Positions 43,672-51,397 of a DNA stretch of 64,000 bases are shown here, one piece after another (the stretch's first letter is position 1; every line of letters begins with the position of its first letter). The notes under the pieces were generated by a model. The model worked only from the letters and a program-made list of their open reading frames with translations. It was not told the DNA's origin and made no database searches. Origin of the DNA: Treponema sp. GTDB taxonomy: Bacteria; Spirochaetota; Spirochaetia; Treponematales; Treponemataceae. Both the position numbers and the translations under genes were made by a program. The stretch covers positions 79,346 to 143,345 of the forward strand of contig JAEEIU010000046.1 of NCBI GenBank assembly GCA_016281495.1. Direction: 5' to 3'.

Positions 43672-44553
43672 TCAGCGGCATGCCATCGCTATGCGTTTAG
43701 CCCTGACTTCCTCAAGATAGGACTTCATGTCTTCTGCGTTGGAGGTGGCAATGTCATTCTTCAGGACAGCAAGGGCCTTTTCAAAATTGTCTATGTGCTG
43801 GACAAGCTTTTCCCTGTTGCTGATAAAAAGCTCAGTCCACAAAGGTGCGTTTATCATCGCTATGCGGGTCAAATCTTCAAAACTACCGCCGCCAAAAGCC
43901 GTAATATCCGGACCGTCGGCACTTTGAACCAGGGCGCTTGCAATAACGTGGCACAGCTGGCTTGTAAATCCGATTTTCCAGTCGTGTGTATCACATGATG
44001 TTTCTGTTATCCGGGAGAACCCCATCTCGCCAATCAGGTTTTTAAAAAGCAGGACATTCTCCTCCTTGTTTTCTTTTCTTGGACAAAGAATGTAATTGTG
44101 GTTTATGAAATATTTTGCGTTAGATGCGGCATAACCTTCTTTTTCTCCGCCGGCCATTGGATGCCCGATTATAAAGTCAACATCATCACGAACCAGGGAT
44201 TCACCCTCGTCTATGAAGATCCCCTTGACACCGCTTATATCAGTAATGATTGAACCCGACTTGAAGCTATCCCTGTGCTGCTTTAGGAAGTCAACAGTGG
44301 CATGAGGATAAAGACATACGAAAACAATGTCACAGTCACCGAGCATCTGGTCCACCTGATCGGAGGTAAAGGTTTTGTCGGTGATTCCTTCCTGCATGGC
44401 AAGGTTAAGGCATGCAGTACTTCGGTTGCAGGCATAGATCTTTCCGCTAGAGCTTGAACGGTTCAGGATGTTCTGCCTGATTGATTTGGCAAAAGAACCT
44501 CCCATGATTCCAAGCCCCACAATTCCGTATGTCAATTCATCAAGTCGCTTCAT
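43672..44553 (-). CDS. tyrA: Prephenate dehydrogenase
   Basis: 293 residues. Rossmann motif YGIVGLGIMGGSFAKSI at the start, then VFVCLYPHATVDFL, GHPMAGGEKEGY and a helical C-terminal dimer domain (about 170-290). No chorismate mutase or ACT domain is attached. It oxidises prephenate to 4-hydroxyphenylpyruvate with NAD, the committed step to tyrosine. It follows the DAHP synthase gene after 12 nt and is under the same leader-peptide attenuator. Confidence 0.93.
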   Translation of the reverse strand: MKRLDELTYGIVGLGIMGGSFAKSIRQNILNRSSSSGKIYACNRSTACLNLAMQEGITDKTFTSDQVDQMLGDCDIVFVCLYPHATVDFLKQHRDSFKSGSIITDISGVKGIFIDEGESLVRDDVDFIIGHPMAGGEKEGYAASNAKYFINHNYILCPRKENKEENVLLFKNLIGEMGFSRITETSCDTHDWKIGFTSQLCHVIASALVQSADGPDITAFGGGSFEDLTRIAMINAPLWTELFISNREKLVQHIDNFEKALAVLKNDIATSNAEDMKSYLEEVRAKRIAMACR

Positions 44554-44565
44554 CTTTTTCTCCGC

Positions 44566-45600
44566 TTACATCGTCTTGTCATCAACGGCTGCAATCTTGT
44601 TTAGCTTTTGCATCAATTCCTCGAACATGACAGGTGTAAGCTGCTGGGATGCATCACTCAATGCCTTTTCAGGATTACAGTGGACTTCAATTTCAAGACT
44701 GTCGGCACCGATTGCAACAGCCGCCTTTGCAAGATCACCTACCATCCATCTTAGACCACAGGCATGACTCGGATCGATTACAACCGGAAGATGGCTCACC
44801 TTGTGAAGGTATGGAACTGCGCTCAAGTCAAGGCAGTTGCGGGTGTAGTTGTCATAGTAACGGATTCCGCGCTCACAGAGGATGACATTTTCATTTCCGT
44901 TTGCCATGATGTATTCAGCAGACATCAAGAGTTCTGTAAGGGTTCCGGACAAGCCCCTCTTTAGAAGAATTGGTTTTCCGCATTTTCCAAGTTCCTTAAG
45001 AAGATCAAAGTTCTGGAAATTGCGTGCCCCAATTTGAATCAAGTCAACATCATTAAAAAAGCCAAGTTCAGAGATGGACATAAGCTCAGTGCAGATTGGA
45101 AGTCCTGTTTCTTTTTTTGCCATGGAAAGGAGTTTGAGGCCTTTGACACCAAGCCCCTGGAAACTGTACGGGGAAGTACGGGGTTTGTATGCTCCACCGC
45201 GAAGTATGCGTGCACCCGCCTTTTTTACAGCATTAGCCGCATCCATTATCTGTTCCTCAGATTCAACAGAACATGGACCTGCAATCACCGGAATTGTCTT
45301 TCCGTCTCCGATGGTACATGAAACGACTCCGCTCTGACCGCCTCCAACAGTTACAACAGTATTCTGCGGATGGAATGAACGGCTTGCCATCTTGTAAGGT
45401 GCAGAAACACGTTCAGCTGACTCAACTATATCGTTTGCAAGGAAATCCTCAGGATCAAGCTTTGAAGTATCTCCCAAAAGCCCGATAAGCGTTTTGTTCA
45501 CACCAGTAGAAAGGTGAACGCCCAGCCCCTTTTCCTTTACGCTCTCGATAAACTTGTCAACGGCACTTTTATCCGTTCCCTGCTTCAATACAATAATCAT
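44566..45600 (-). CDS. 3-deoxy-7-phosphoheptulonate (DAHP) synthase, type I-beta with ferredoxin-like N-terminal domain
   Basis: 344 residues. Residues about 1-65 form the ferredoxin-like regulatory domain known from Thermotoga DAHP synthase; the barrel follows, with VIAGPCSVESEEQI, RGGAYKPRTSPYSFQG, ILLKRGLSGTLTELL and VIDPSHACGLR. It condenses phosphoenolpyruvate and erythrose-4-phosphate, the first step to all aromatic amino acids; erythrose-4-phosphate comes from transketolase, also in this window. In this subtype the N-terminal domain binds Tyr/Phe for feedback inhibition. Ribosome site AAGGAG. Transcription passes through the attenuator at 45630-45660. Confidence 0.95.
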   Translation of the reverse strand: MIIVLKQGTDKSAVDKFIESVKEKGLGVHLSTGVNKTLIGLLGDTSKLDPEDFLANDIVESAERVSAPYKMASRSFHPQNTVVTVGGGQSGVVSCTIGDGKTIPVIAGPCSVESEEQIMDAANAVKKAGARILRGGAYKPRTSPYSFQGLGVKGLKLLSMAKKETGLPICTELMSISELGFFNDVDLIQIGARNFQNFDLLKELGKCGKPILLKRGLSGTLTELLMSAEYIMANGNENVILCERGIRYYDNYTRNCLDLSAVPYLHKVSHLPVVIDPSHACGLRWMVGDLAKAAVAIGADSLEIEVHCNPEKALSDASQQLTPVMFEELMQKLNKIAAVDDKTM

Positions 45601-45629
45601 TTTCTTTTCTCCTTGTCAGATATATATGC

Positions 45630-45660
45630 AAAAAAAAGGACCCTCCTTTGCGGAAGGTCC
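45630..45660 (-). terminator. Attenuator (regions 3:4) of the aromatic operon
   Basis: On the minus strand GGACCTTCC (45660-45652) and GGAGGGTCC (45646-45638) form a 9-bp stem with loop GCAAA, followed by eight T. It lies 30 nt before the DAHP synthase ATG. Its 5' arm can instead pair with leader bases at 45704-45710 (antiterminator). Confidence 0.92.
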
Positions 45661-45690
45661 CTGTATTTACCGGTATCACAACACACACCG

Positions 45691-45798
45691 TTATACGGCA
45701 AAACTTCCGCGCGCAGATGAGGAATAATAAAAGCCAAAATAAAAGTAGGCCAACAATGAGGAATAGATTTTCTGCGCCCAACGGGTTGTGTTTTTCAT
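45691..45798 (-). CDS. Aromatic leader peptide controlling the DAHP synthase-tyrA operon
   Basis: 35 codons, starting MKNTTRWAQKIYSSLLA, then YFYFGFYY at codons 18-25, and ending SSSARGSFAV. It has five Tyr and four Phe; seven of eight consecutive codons are aromatic. The 3' part of the ORF forms attenuator region 2, and codons 8-10 form region 1. A slow ribosome on Tyr/Phe codons should favour 2:3 pairing and read-through; a ribosome reaching the stop covers region 2 and lets the terminator fold. No Shine-Dalgarno exists, and the predicted mRNA start is about 3 nt before ATG. Confidence 0.88.
   Translation of the reverse strand: MKNTTRWAQKIYSSLLAYFYFGFYYSSSARGSFAV
45704..45777 (-). promoter_or_regulatory. 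Attenuator regions 1 and 2 (pause and antiterminator pairings)
   Basis: Minus-strand GCGCAGA (45777-45771, region 1) pairs with TCTGCGC (45717-45711, first part of region 2) over 7 bp. GCGGAAG (45710-45704, second part of region 2) pairs with CTTCCGC (45656-45650, region 3) over 7 bp and destroys the terminator stem. The two pairings compete. Confidence 0.75.
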
Positions 45799-45807
45799 AG
45801 TGGCTTT

Positions 45808-45836
45808 AAACTAGCATATTAAGGGAAAGATGTCAA
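45808..45836 (-). promoter_or_regulatory. Promoter of the aromatic operon
   Basis: TTGACA (45836-45831), 17 nt, TAGTTT (45813-45808), with TGC before the -10 box as an extended element. Nine bases separate the -10 box from the leader-peptide ATG. It lies only about 25 bp after the stop of the upstream gene. Confidence 0.8.
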
Positions 45837-45860
45837 CATGGATTTTTAATGAAACAAAGC

Positions 45861-46754
45861 CTAGTCCGAAAAGATGAAGCCTATGCATGAAGGTGTCTTC
45901 CGGTAGGTTGAATATGAAAGTCCGCTTTTATTCCCCAATCGCAATGCAGTTGTCGTACCGCCGTCAAGTTCAAGAGCATCCGTACATCCAAGCCTTTTGA
46001 AGATTCGGGCACACTGGGCATAAGAAAGTCCCCTGCTCTGTTCGGGGAACTCCCCTTCTGCTGCAAGAACATAGAGGGTCTTTCCACCGTCTGCAATTCC
46101 CACCGCCATCCTGGAATCGTATGTATGACGTGAAAACTTCACTTCCACGCCATTTTCAAGAACGGAATAAAATCCTCCAAAAACATACTGATGCTTTTCA
46201 ACTGACTTTGCATCCTGATCAGGCAAAACAAAGGCCTCGTATCCGCCATCGGTTTTGTCAAACGCAAGGGCCGCATGATTTTTTACCGGAGCAAAAACAG
46301 TTTCACCCTGCACCTTATGTACCCCGACTATCTTTGTGCGTGAATCAATTACAGATTCAAACGGACTTGAGTTGAACGAAACGGCACATGAATTTTCTTT
46401 GGAAAAATCAGAAAGATGAATGCGCAAAACCTTATCGTCCTTAACATCGTCCGGCATCGGGTAGCAGACAAGGCTCAAATCAGGCGCGGAAAGATCCACA
46501 CGGACAAGGGTATACAAGATGGGAAAACGGCTGTTATGGTATCTGGCATGGCTCAGCCCCGGACGCACTTGAATCCACTCATATTCTTCCGGGATATAGA
46601 GGGCCTCTGACTCCAAAATCTGTTCATCTGTAAGCGAATATGAAAGAGAAAGGCATGAATAAAAAAATATGGAGGACAATAAAAAAAAGAACCCCACAAC
46701 CAAATGCAAGGTTCTTTTCTTTAGTCCACAGGAATTAGTATGACTTTGAATCAT
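45861..46754 (-). CDS. Phosphodiester glycosidase-family lipoprotein
   Basis: 297 residues from ATG 46754. The N-terminal [24 protein letters not shown] is a lipoprotein signal with Cys near residue 34. The C-terminal domain matches the phosphodiester glycosidase (NAGPA/DUF2233) family: [35 protein letters not shown] and [12 protein letters not shown], with the conserved Asp-Gly-Gly. It would act outside the membrane on a phosphodiester-linked sugar; substrate unknown. The start overlaps the last 20 nt of rpsU, and the rpsU terminator lies inside its signal-peptide codons. A later start (TTG or GTG near 46710-46700) cannot be excluded. Confidence 0.8.
   Translation of the reverse strand: MIQSHTNSCGLKKRTLHLVVGFFFLLSSIFFYSCLSLSYSLTDEQILESEALYIPEEYEWIQVRPGLSHARYHNSRFPILYTLVRVDLSAPDLSLVCYPMPDDVKDDKVLRIHLSDFSKENSCAVSFNSSPFESVIDSRTKIVGVHKVQGETVFAPVKNHAALAFDKTDGGYEAFVLPDQDAKSVEKHQYVFGGFYSVLENGVEVKFSRHTYDSRMAVGIADGGKTLYVLAAEGEFPEQSRGLSYAQCARIFKRLGCTDALELDGGTTTALRLGNKSGLSYSTYRKTPSCIGFIFSD
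46681..46716 (-). terminator. rpsU terminator nested in the next gene's signal peptide
   Basis: AAGAACC (46716-46710) and GGTTCTT (46693-46687) form a 7-bp stem with a 16-nt loop, followed by at least six T. The stem and T-run encode [12 protein letters not shown] of the downstream lipoprotein. Confidence 0.7.
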
Positions 46755-46944
46755 GTGATCTGTGGTTTTTCTTCATCAGCTTGCGCTGCAATGTCTTGTT
46801 CTTGCGGTTCAAGATGGTGGAAGGCTTTTCGTAGTATTCACGCTTTTTGTATTCGCGGATAATACCTTCTTTTTCAATCATTCTCTTAAAACGCTTGATT
46901 GCCTTTTCCAGGTTCTCGTTATCGTCAACAAAGATTGTTGCCAT
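46735..46944 (-). CDS. rpsU: 30S ribosomal protein S21
   Basis: 69 residues from ATG 46944 ([19 protein letters not shown]), highly basic, with the S21 pattern [24 protein letters not shown]21 helps the 30S subunit bind the Shine-Dalgarno region. An open frame extends five codons further to ATG 46959, but the family starts at the chosen Met; the AAGGA site is then rather far (14 nt). It has its own strong promoter inside the htpG 3' end. S21 is linked in other bacteria with the balance between leadered and leaderless translation. Confidence 0.93.
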   Translation of the reverse strand: MATIFVDDNENLEKAIKRFKRMIEKEGIIREYKKREYYEKPSTILNRKNKTLQRKLMKKNHRSHDSKSY

Positions 46945-46988
46945 TGTTCTTTTCACCATCCTTACCCAGAAGTTTCTTGGGAGCCTTC

Positions 46989-47017
46989 ATTATGCCAATT
47001 GTTCAGGCCTGTGTCAA
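46989..47017 (-). promoter_or_regulatory. rpsU promoter inside the htpG end
   Basis: TTGACA (47017-47012), 17 nt, CATAAT (46994-46989) on the minus strand. The -35 lies within the last htpG codons. Predicted leader about 40 nt. Confidence 0.8.
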
Positions 47018-48976
47018 GAGGGAATTCATTGCTTTTACAAAAGATGCAGGATCTGTTATTTCCTCTCCGCCAATCAGCAAAGACTGGTCAAGAAGAACCT
47101 CACATACATTGGACACGAACTCCTCGCTTACGTCCCCTTCAAGCTTCTTTACAAGGGCATGCTCGCCGTTGATTTCCAGAATCGGTTTTACAAGACCACC
47201 GGAACCATGTCCCATTGCACGCATCATACGCTCCATCTGGAGGGACGGATCATTTTCATCTATGACAACACATGCCGGGCTGTCCGAAAGCCTCTTTGAA
47301 AGAACGACATCCTTTACACGATCACCAAGAGCCTTCTTGATTTTCTCCTGCACAGGTTTGAACGCATCTTCCTTTTTCTTTGCCTCGTCCTTGTCAACAC
47401 CAAGTTCTTCATCGCTTCCTGCGCGGTTAACGGCCTTAAGTTCAAAATCCTTGTATTTCCCATACTGAGGAATAACAATGTCGTCAATCTCATCTGCCAT
47501 GATCAGGACTTCAAAGCCCTTGTTCTTGTATGCCTCAAGAAGAGGAGATGCACGCAGGTTCTTTTCGTCGGTTCCCGTGATGTAGTAGATTGCCTTTTGA
47601 CCGTCCTTCATGCGGCCTACATAATCTGCAAAGCTAACCCAGTTTCCGTCGCCTGTTCCTGCCTCGTCGGTGCTCTTGAAGCGTAAGATTTCAGCAATCT
47701 CATCCTTGTTTGCATAGTCTGAATAAAGGCCTTCCTTGAGCGGACGGTTGTAGTTCTTTACAAAGCTGTTCCATTTTTCAATTGTGGCCTTTTCTTCGTC
47801 TGTCGGCTTTTCTGCCTTGCGTGCCTTGTCCGCATTTTCACCAAGCTTCTTGAATTCACCCAAAAGCTTCTTTACGGACTGGGTTTTGATTGTCTCCAGT
47901 ATGCGGTTCTGCTGAAGGATTTCACGGCTTACATTGAGCGGAAGGTCCTCTGAGTCGATTATACCGCGTACAAAGCGAAGGTAAGAAGGCAAAAGTTCCT
48001 TGTCGTCGTCAGTGATGAAAACGCGCTTAACATACAGCTTTACGCCGCTTGCATAGTCCGCCTGATACATGTCAAACGGGGCCGTCTGGGGAACATAGAA
48101 CAATGTCGTGTATTCCTGGGTTCCCTCCGCATGGGTGTGGGTGTACAAAAGCGGATCCGTACCGTCATGGCTTATGACCTTGTAGAACTCGTTGTAGTCC
48201 TCCGGTTTAAGCTCGCTCTTGCTCTTTTTCCACAATGCGCTGGCGGAATTGACCTGCTCCACCTTGCTTTCAGTTCCCTCCTGCTTTCCGTCCTTGTCGT
48301 ACTTGTTCTGTGTATAATGCAGGTAAATCGGGAATGCAATGTGGTTTGAATACTTCTTGATAAGGTCGTCAATCTTCCACCTTGAGGCATAATCCTTGCT
48401 GTCGTCGTTAAGGTGAATCTCTATGGCAGAACCAACTGTTTCCGCCTTGTCAAATCCGTAGAGTTTTGCAACATCAGATGAAAGGTCAAGCTCCTCGATG
48501 TCGTATGAATTGGTACCGTCTGATGACCAGTGCCATGCCTTTCCGTCTCCACCGGCCTTGCGGGTATATACGTCAATTTTTCCGGCCGCCATGAATGCGC
48601 TGTAGAATCCGACACCGAACTGTCCGATAAGGTCTGAGTTTGGATTTCCGCTTGCAGAAAGCTTTTCGATGAATGCCTTTGTACCGCTTCTTGCGATTGT
48701 ACCAAGGTTGTCTCCCAAATCCTTGTCGTCCATACCGATACCGCAGTCCTGAACTGTCAGGACAGACTTGCCCTCGTCAAAGGTAATGTCGATGCGAGGG
48801 TTGAACGTAAGGTTCTTGTAGGCGTCGTCGCTTACGGTAAGATACTTGAGCTTGTCCAGTGCGTCAGAGGCATTGGAAACAATCTCCCTTAAAAAAATAT
48901 CCTTGTTGGAATACATTGAGTGAATGATTAACTTTAAAAGCTGATTTACTTCTGTCTGAAACTGATACTTTGCCAT
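47003..48976 (-). CDS. htpG: Chaperone HtpG (Hsp90)
   Basis: 657 residues. N-terminal GHKL ATPase: YQFQTEVNQLLKLIIHSMYSN, LREIVSNASDALDKL, DCGIGMDDKDL and GQFGVGFYSAFM. Middle domain with RGIIDSEDLPLNVSREILQQN, then a dimerisation domain. It is an ATP-driven cytoplasmic chaperone. Slightly longer than E. coli HtpG, with added charged stretches. Ribosome site AAGAAGGT before ATG 48976. The upstream MCP terminator separates it from that gene. Confidence 0.97.
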   Translation of the reverse strand: MAKYQFQTEVNQLLKLIIHSMYSNKDIFLREIVSNASDALDKLKYLTVSDDAYKNLTFNPRIDITFDEGKSVLTVQDCGIGMDDKDLGDNLGTIARSGTKAFIEKLSASGNPNSDLIGQFGVGFYSAFMAAGKIDVYTRKAGGDGKAWHWSSDGTNSYDIEELDLSSDVAKLYGFDKAETVGSAIEIHLNDDSKDYASRWKIDDLIKKYSNHIAFPIYLHYTQNKYDKDGKQEGTESKVEQVNSASALWKKSKSELKPEDYNEFYKVISHDGTDPLLYTHTHAEGTQEYTTLFYVPQTAPFDMYQADYASGVKLYVKRVFITDDDKELLPSYLRFVRGIIDSEDLPLNVSREILQQNRILETIKTQSVKKLLGEFKKLGENADKARKAEKPTDEEKATIEKWNSFVKNYNRPLKEGLYSDYANKDEIAEILRFKSTDEAGTGDGNWVSFADYVGRMKDGQKAIYYITGTDEKNLRASPLLEAYKNKGFEVLIMADEIDDIVIPQYGKYKDFELKAVNRAGSDEELGVDKDEAKKKEDAFKPVQEKIKKALGDRVKDVVLSKRLSDSPACVVIDENDPSLQMERMMRAMGHGSGGLVKPILEINGEHALVKKLEGDVSEEFVSNVCEVLLDQSLLIGGEEITDPASFVKAMNSLLTQA

Positions 48977-49012
48977 GAATGACCTTCTTAAAGTGATTTT
49001 TAGATAATTTAA

Positions 49013-49053
49013 TAAAAAAAAAGACGAAAGGCAAGTTTTTTTTACCTTTCGTC
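49013..49053 (-). terminator. Rho-independent terminator of the chemoreceptor gene
   Basis: GACGAAAGG (49053-49045) and CCTTTCGTC (49031-49023) make a perfect 9-bp stem, followed by a run of nine T. Confidence 0.9.
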
Positions 49054-49076
49054 CCTTGTATTAAGCTAAAAACTCA

Positions 49077-51179
49077 TCAAACCTTGAACTGGTCGATCTG
49101 CTGGCCGATTTTCAAGATTGAAGTCTCAACTTTTTCTGACAGATCAGAAAGTGATGCACCGGTCTCGTTGATTTTCTTTGCACCGATACCCATTTCTTCC
49201 ATTCCCTGCCTCATGTTCAGAGTTGTATCCTGCAGGAGCTTGATTTCCTGGAGGATTGCCTTGTTGCCCTCAGACATCTCCATTGATGCCGTACGGACCT
49301 CAGAGGTACTGTCGTTCATGTTGTTGAGGGCAAGAGATATCTGCTTGGAGCCTTCACCCTGCTCTATCATGGCGTTCTTGATTTCCTGAACAAGAGAATT
49401 CGTGCCGTTGATTCCAAGGGAAACATCCTCAAATGCCTTTCCTGCCTGGAGTGATGCCTGAACGATTCCCTGAATGGTTGAAGAAATCTTCTGCAGCTGT
49501 TCACCGATGGTCTTTGACTGCTGTGAAGAAGTTTCAGAAAGCTTACGGATTTCGTCGGCAACAACAGAGAAGCCTTTTCCTGCCTCACCTGCATGGGCTG
49601 CCTCAATAGCCGCGTTCATGGCCAAAAGGTTGGTCTGTTCTGCAATGCTTGAGATAACCGCGTTTGCTTCCTGCAGAGTCTGGGATTCTGCTTCAACAGT
49701 CTTGATGAGCTGGTTAACGTCATCCTGCTTTTGCACACCGTTGATTGCCTTTTTCTCCAGATCCTCGAATGCACCGGCCATCTTTGAAACTGAAGAATCT
49801 ACAGAATTGATGTTTCCGATCATTTCCTCTACAGCCGCTGAAGCCTGTGTTACAGAAGTAGCCTGAGCCGCAATCATGTGGTTGAGTGACTCGATGTTGG
49901 ATGCAATTTCGTTTACCGCACCGGCCGTCTGGCTTACAGACTGGGACTGGTTTCCGATATTGCCTGCCATTGTCTCGATTGTTGAGATAATCTGTGTGAT
50001 TGAAGACTCTGTTTCTTCCGTACTTTCGTTCAGGGCACGGCCTGCATTTACAAGTTCGATCTTGGAATCCTTAAGGGTCTTGATGATCTGCTGGAGTTTG
50101 TCCGAGAACTGGTTGAATCCGTCAACAACATCGCCGATTTCGTTCTTGTTTGAATGACGGAGCACGATGCGCTGTGTCAAATCCGCGTCTCCGTGTGCAA
50201 TACCGCCGATTGTGTTCCTTACGATTTCAAGAGGCTGGAGAGAGGTTGATACCAGCAATCCGATTACAACAAGCATGATGATGATGTAAACGCTTGCTAC
50301 AATAATCATGCGCTTTATGACCGAGTTTGCCGCCTCATAAACCTGATCTTCTTCGATTGAGAACATAAAGAGCCAGTTTGGTGTTCCCGCAACAGGCTTG
50401 AACGTAAGATAGCAGCGCTTGCCTTCAGCAGTATGATCCCATATGTCTCCAAGCCCGCCTGTTGCAATGGATTTCATGACGGCTTCCACCATGCTTCCAC
50501 TTGCAATGGATTCATTTACCGCTTCAGAAGTTTCTTCCTTGCCGGATGATTCATCAGAAGTAGCTATGACGCTATGTTCACCTGACATGAGGGTTGCGTA
50601 TCCTGATTTTCCAATCTTGATGCCCTTGATGATGTTTTCAAGTTTTTCCAGGGTAACGATACCCGTAAAGAAACCTATGGTGCGACCGTTTACTTTTGCA
50701 GCCTTACAGATGTGGACGACGAATTTTCCCGATACCTTTGATGCTACAGGATTATCCATCGTTTCATCCATTCCGTTTTTAATGATGTCAATATAATATG
50801 AACGGTCCGGAACCGTAGTATGTGTCATGATGTCAGAATCGAAATTTCCTTCAAGGTCTACAAAGGCAACATAGTCAAATTCATTGCTCCTGATTTCCGC
50901 ATGGGACTGAAGCCAGTCAACTATAGCCTTGGGATCCCCCGTCTTTACGATGTCAGCATTGGTATACACCTGAAGCAGGTTCTTGTATTCCTGAATCTTG
51001 CTGGAAAGAAGGTCCACATATACGTTTGTCAACGCCTTGCATTCTTCCTCATAGCTCGTTCCAGTAGTATTCCTTACACTCTGGATGATTACAAAGGACT
51101 GGACGAGGGTCATCACCACAATGATGGCCAGTACGACGACCAGCAGCTTTGTTACCAATCTGGATCTTTTTTGTGCCAT
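49077..51179 (-). CDS. Methyl-accepting chemotaxis protein with periplasmic Cache domain
   Basis: 700 residues: membrane helix at about 12-32, a periplasmic double-Cache ligand domain at about 40-275 (VDLEGNFDSDIMTHTTVPDR), second membrane helix at about 285-310, HAMP at about 310-365, and the cytoplasmic signalling coil, whose hairpin tip reads NAAIEAAHAGEAGKGFSVVA and DEIRKLSETSS. It senses a small ligand outside and controls CheA. No C-terminal CheR pentapeptide tether. Ligand unknown. Monocistronic between a promoter and a terminator. Ribosome site GAGGAG. Confidence 0.94.
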   Translation of the reverse strand: MAQKRSRLVTKLLVVVLAIIVVMTLVQSFVIIQSVRNTTGTSYEEECKALTNVYVDLLSSKIQEYKNLLQVYTNADIVKTGDPKAIVDWLQSHAEIRSNEFDYVAFVDLEGNFDSDIMTHTTVPDRSYYIDIIKNGMDETMDNPVASKVSGKFVVHICKAAKVNGRTIGFFTGIVTLEKLENIIKGIKIGKSGYATLMSGEHSVIATSDESSGKEETSEAVNESIASGSMVEAVMKSIATGGLGDIWDHTAEGKRCYLTFKPVAGTPNWLFMFSIEEDQVYEAANSVIKRMIIVASVYIIIMLVVIGLLVSTSLQPLEIVRNTIGGIAHGDADLTQRIVLRHSNKNEIGDVVDGFNQFSDKLQQIIKTLKDSKIELVNAGRALNESTEETESSITQIISTIETMAGNIGNQSQSVSQTAGAVNEIASNIESLNHMIAAQATSVTQASAAVEEMIGNINSVDSSVSKMAGAFEDLEKKAINGVQKQDDVNQLIKTVEAESQTLQEANAVISSIAEQTNLLAMNAAIEAAHAGEAGKGFSVVADEIRKLSETSSQQSKTIGEQLQKISSTIQGIVQASLQAGKAFEDVSLGINGTNSLVQEIKNAMIEQGEGSKQISLALNNMNDSTSEVRTASMEMSEGNKAILQEIKLLQDTTLNMRQGMEEMGIGAKKINETGASLSDLSEKVETSILKIGQQIDQFKV

Positions 51180-51246
51180 ATTTAAATACTCCTCAGGTTT
51201 TTTTTGATAATTTTTAAACCTTACAAAAAAAATTATCCCTATATCT

Positions 51247-51275
51247 ATTATACGGCTTGAATTCCAATTAGTAAA
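51247..51275 (-). promoter_or_regulatory. Sigma-70 promoter of the chemoreceptor
   Basis: TTTACT (51275-51270), 17 nt, TATAAT (51252-51247) on the minus strand; leader about 60 nt. Confidence 0.7.
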
Positions 51276-51349
51276 GGATTATTTTTTGTCATAAAATTGC
51301 CCTTTTTTTGTCATATTGTTCTTTTTGGAGTAGTTTTTCTCATGGATTC

Positions 51350-51379
51350 TTGATGAATACACAAAAGTTATAGTACAAT
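51350..51379 (+). promoter_or_regulatory. Sigma-70 promoter of fhs
   Basis: TTGATG (51350-51355), 18 nt, TACAAT (51374-51379). Predicted leader about 12 nt with the AGAGGTG site. Confidence 0.65.
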
Positions 51380-51397
51380 ATTAGCCAGAGGTGTAAA

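Noticed and set aside
45600..45800. A T-box riboswitch controlling DAHP synthase
   Set aside because: No specifier loop or T-box sequence was seen; the leader peptide and competing stems explain the terminator.
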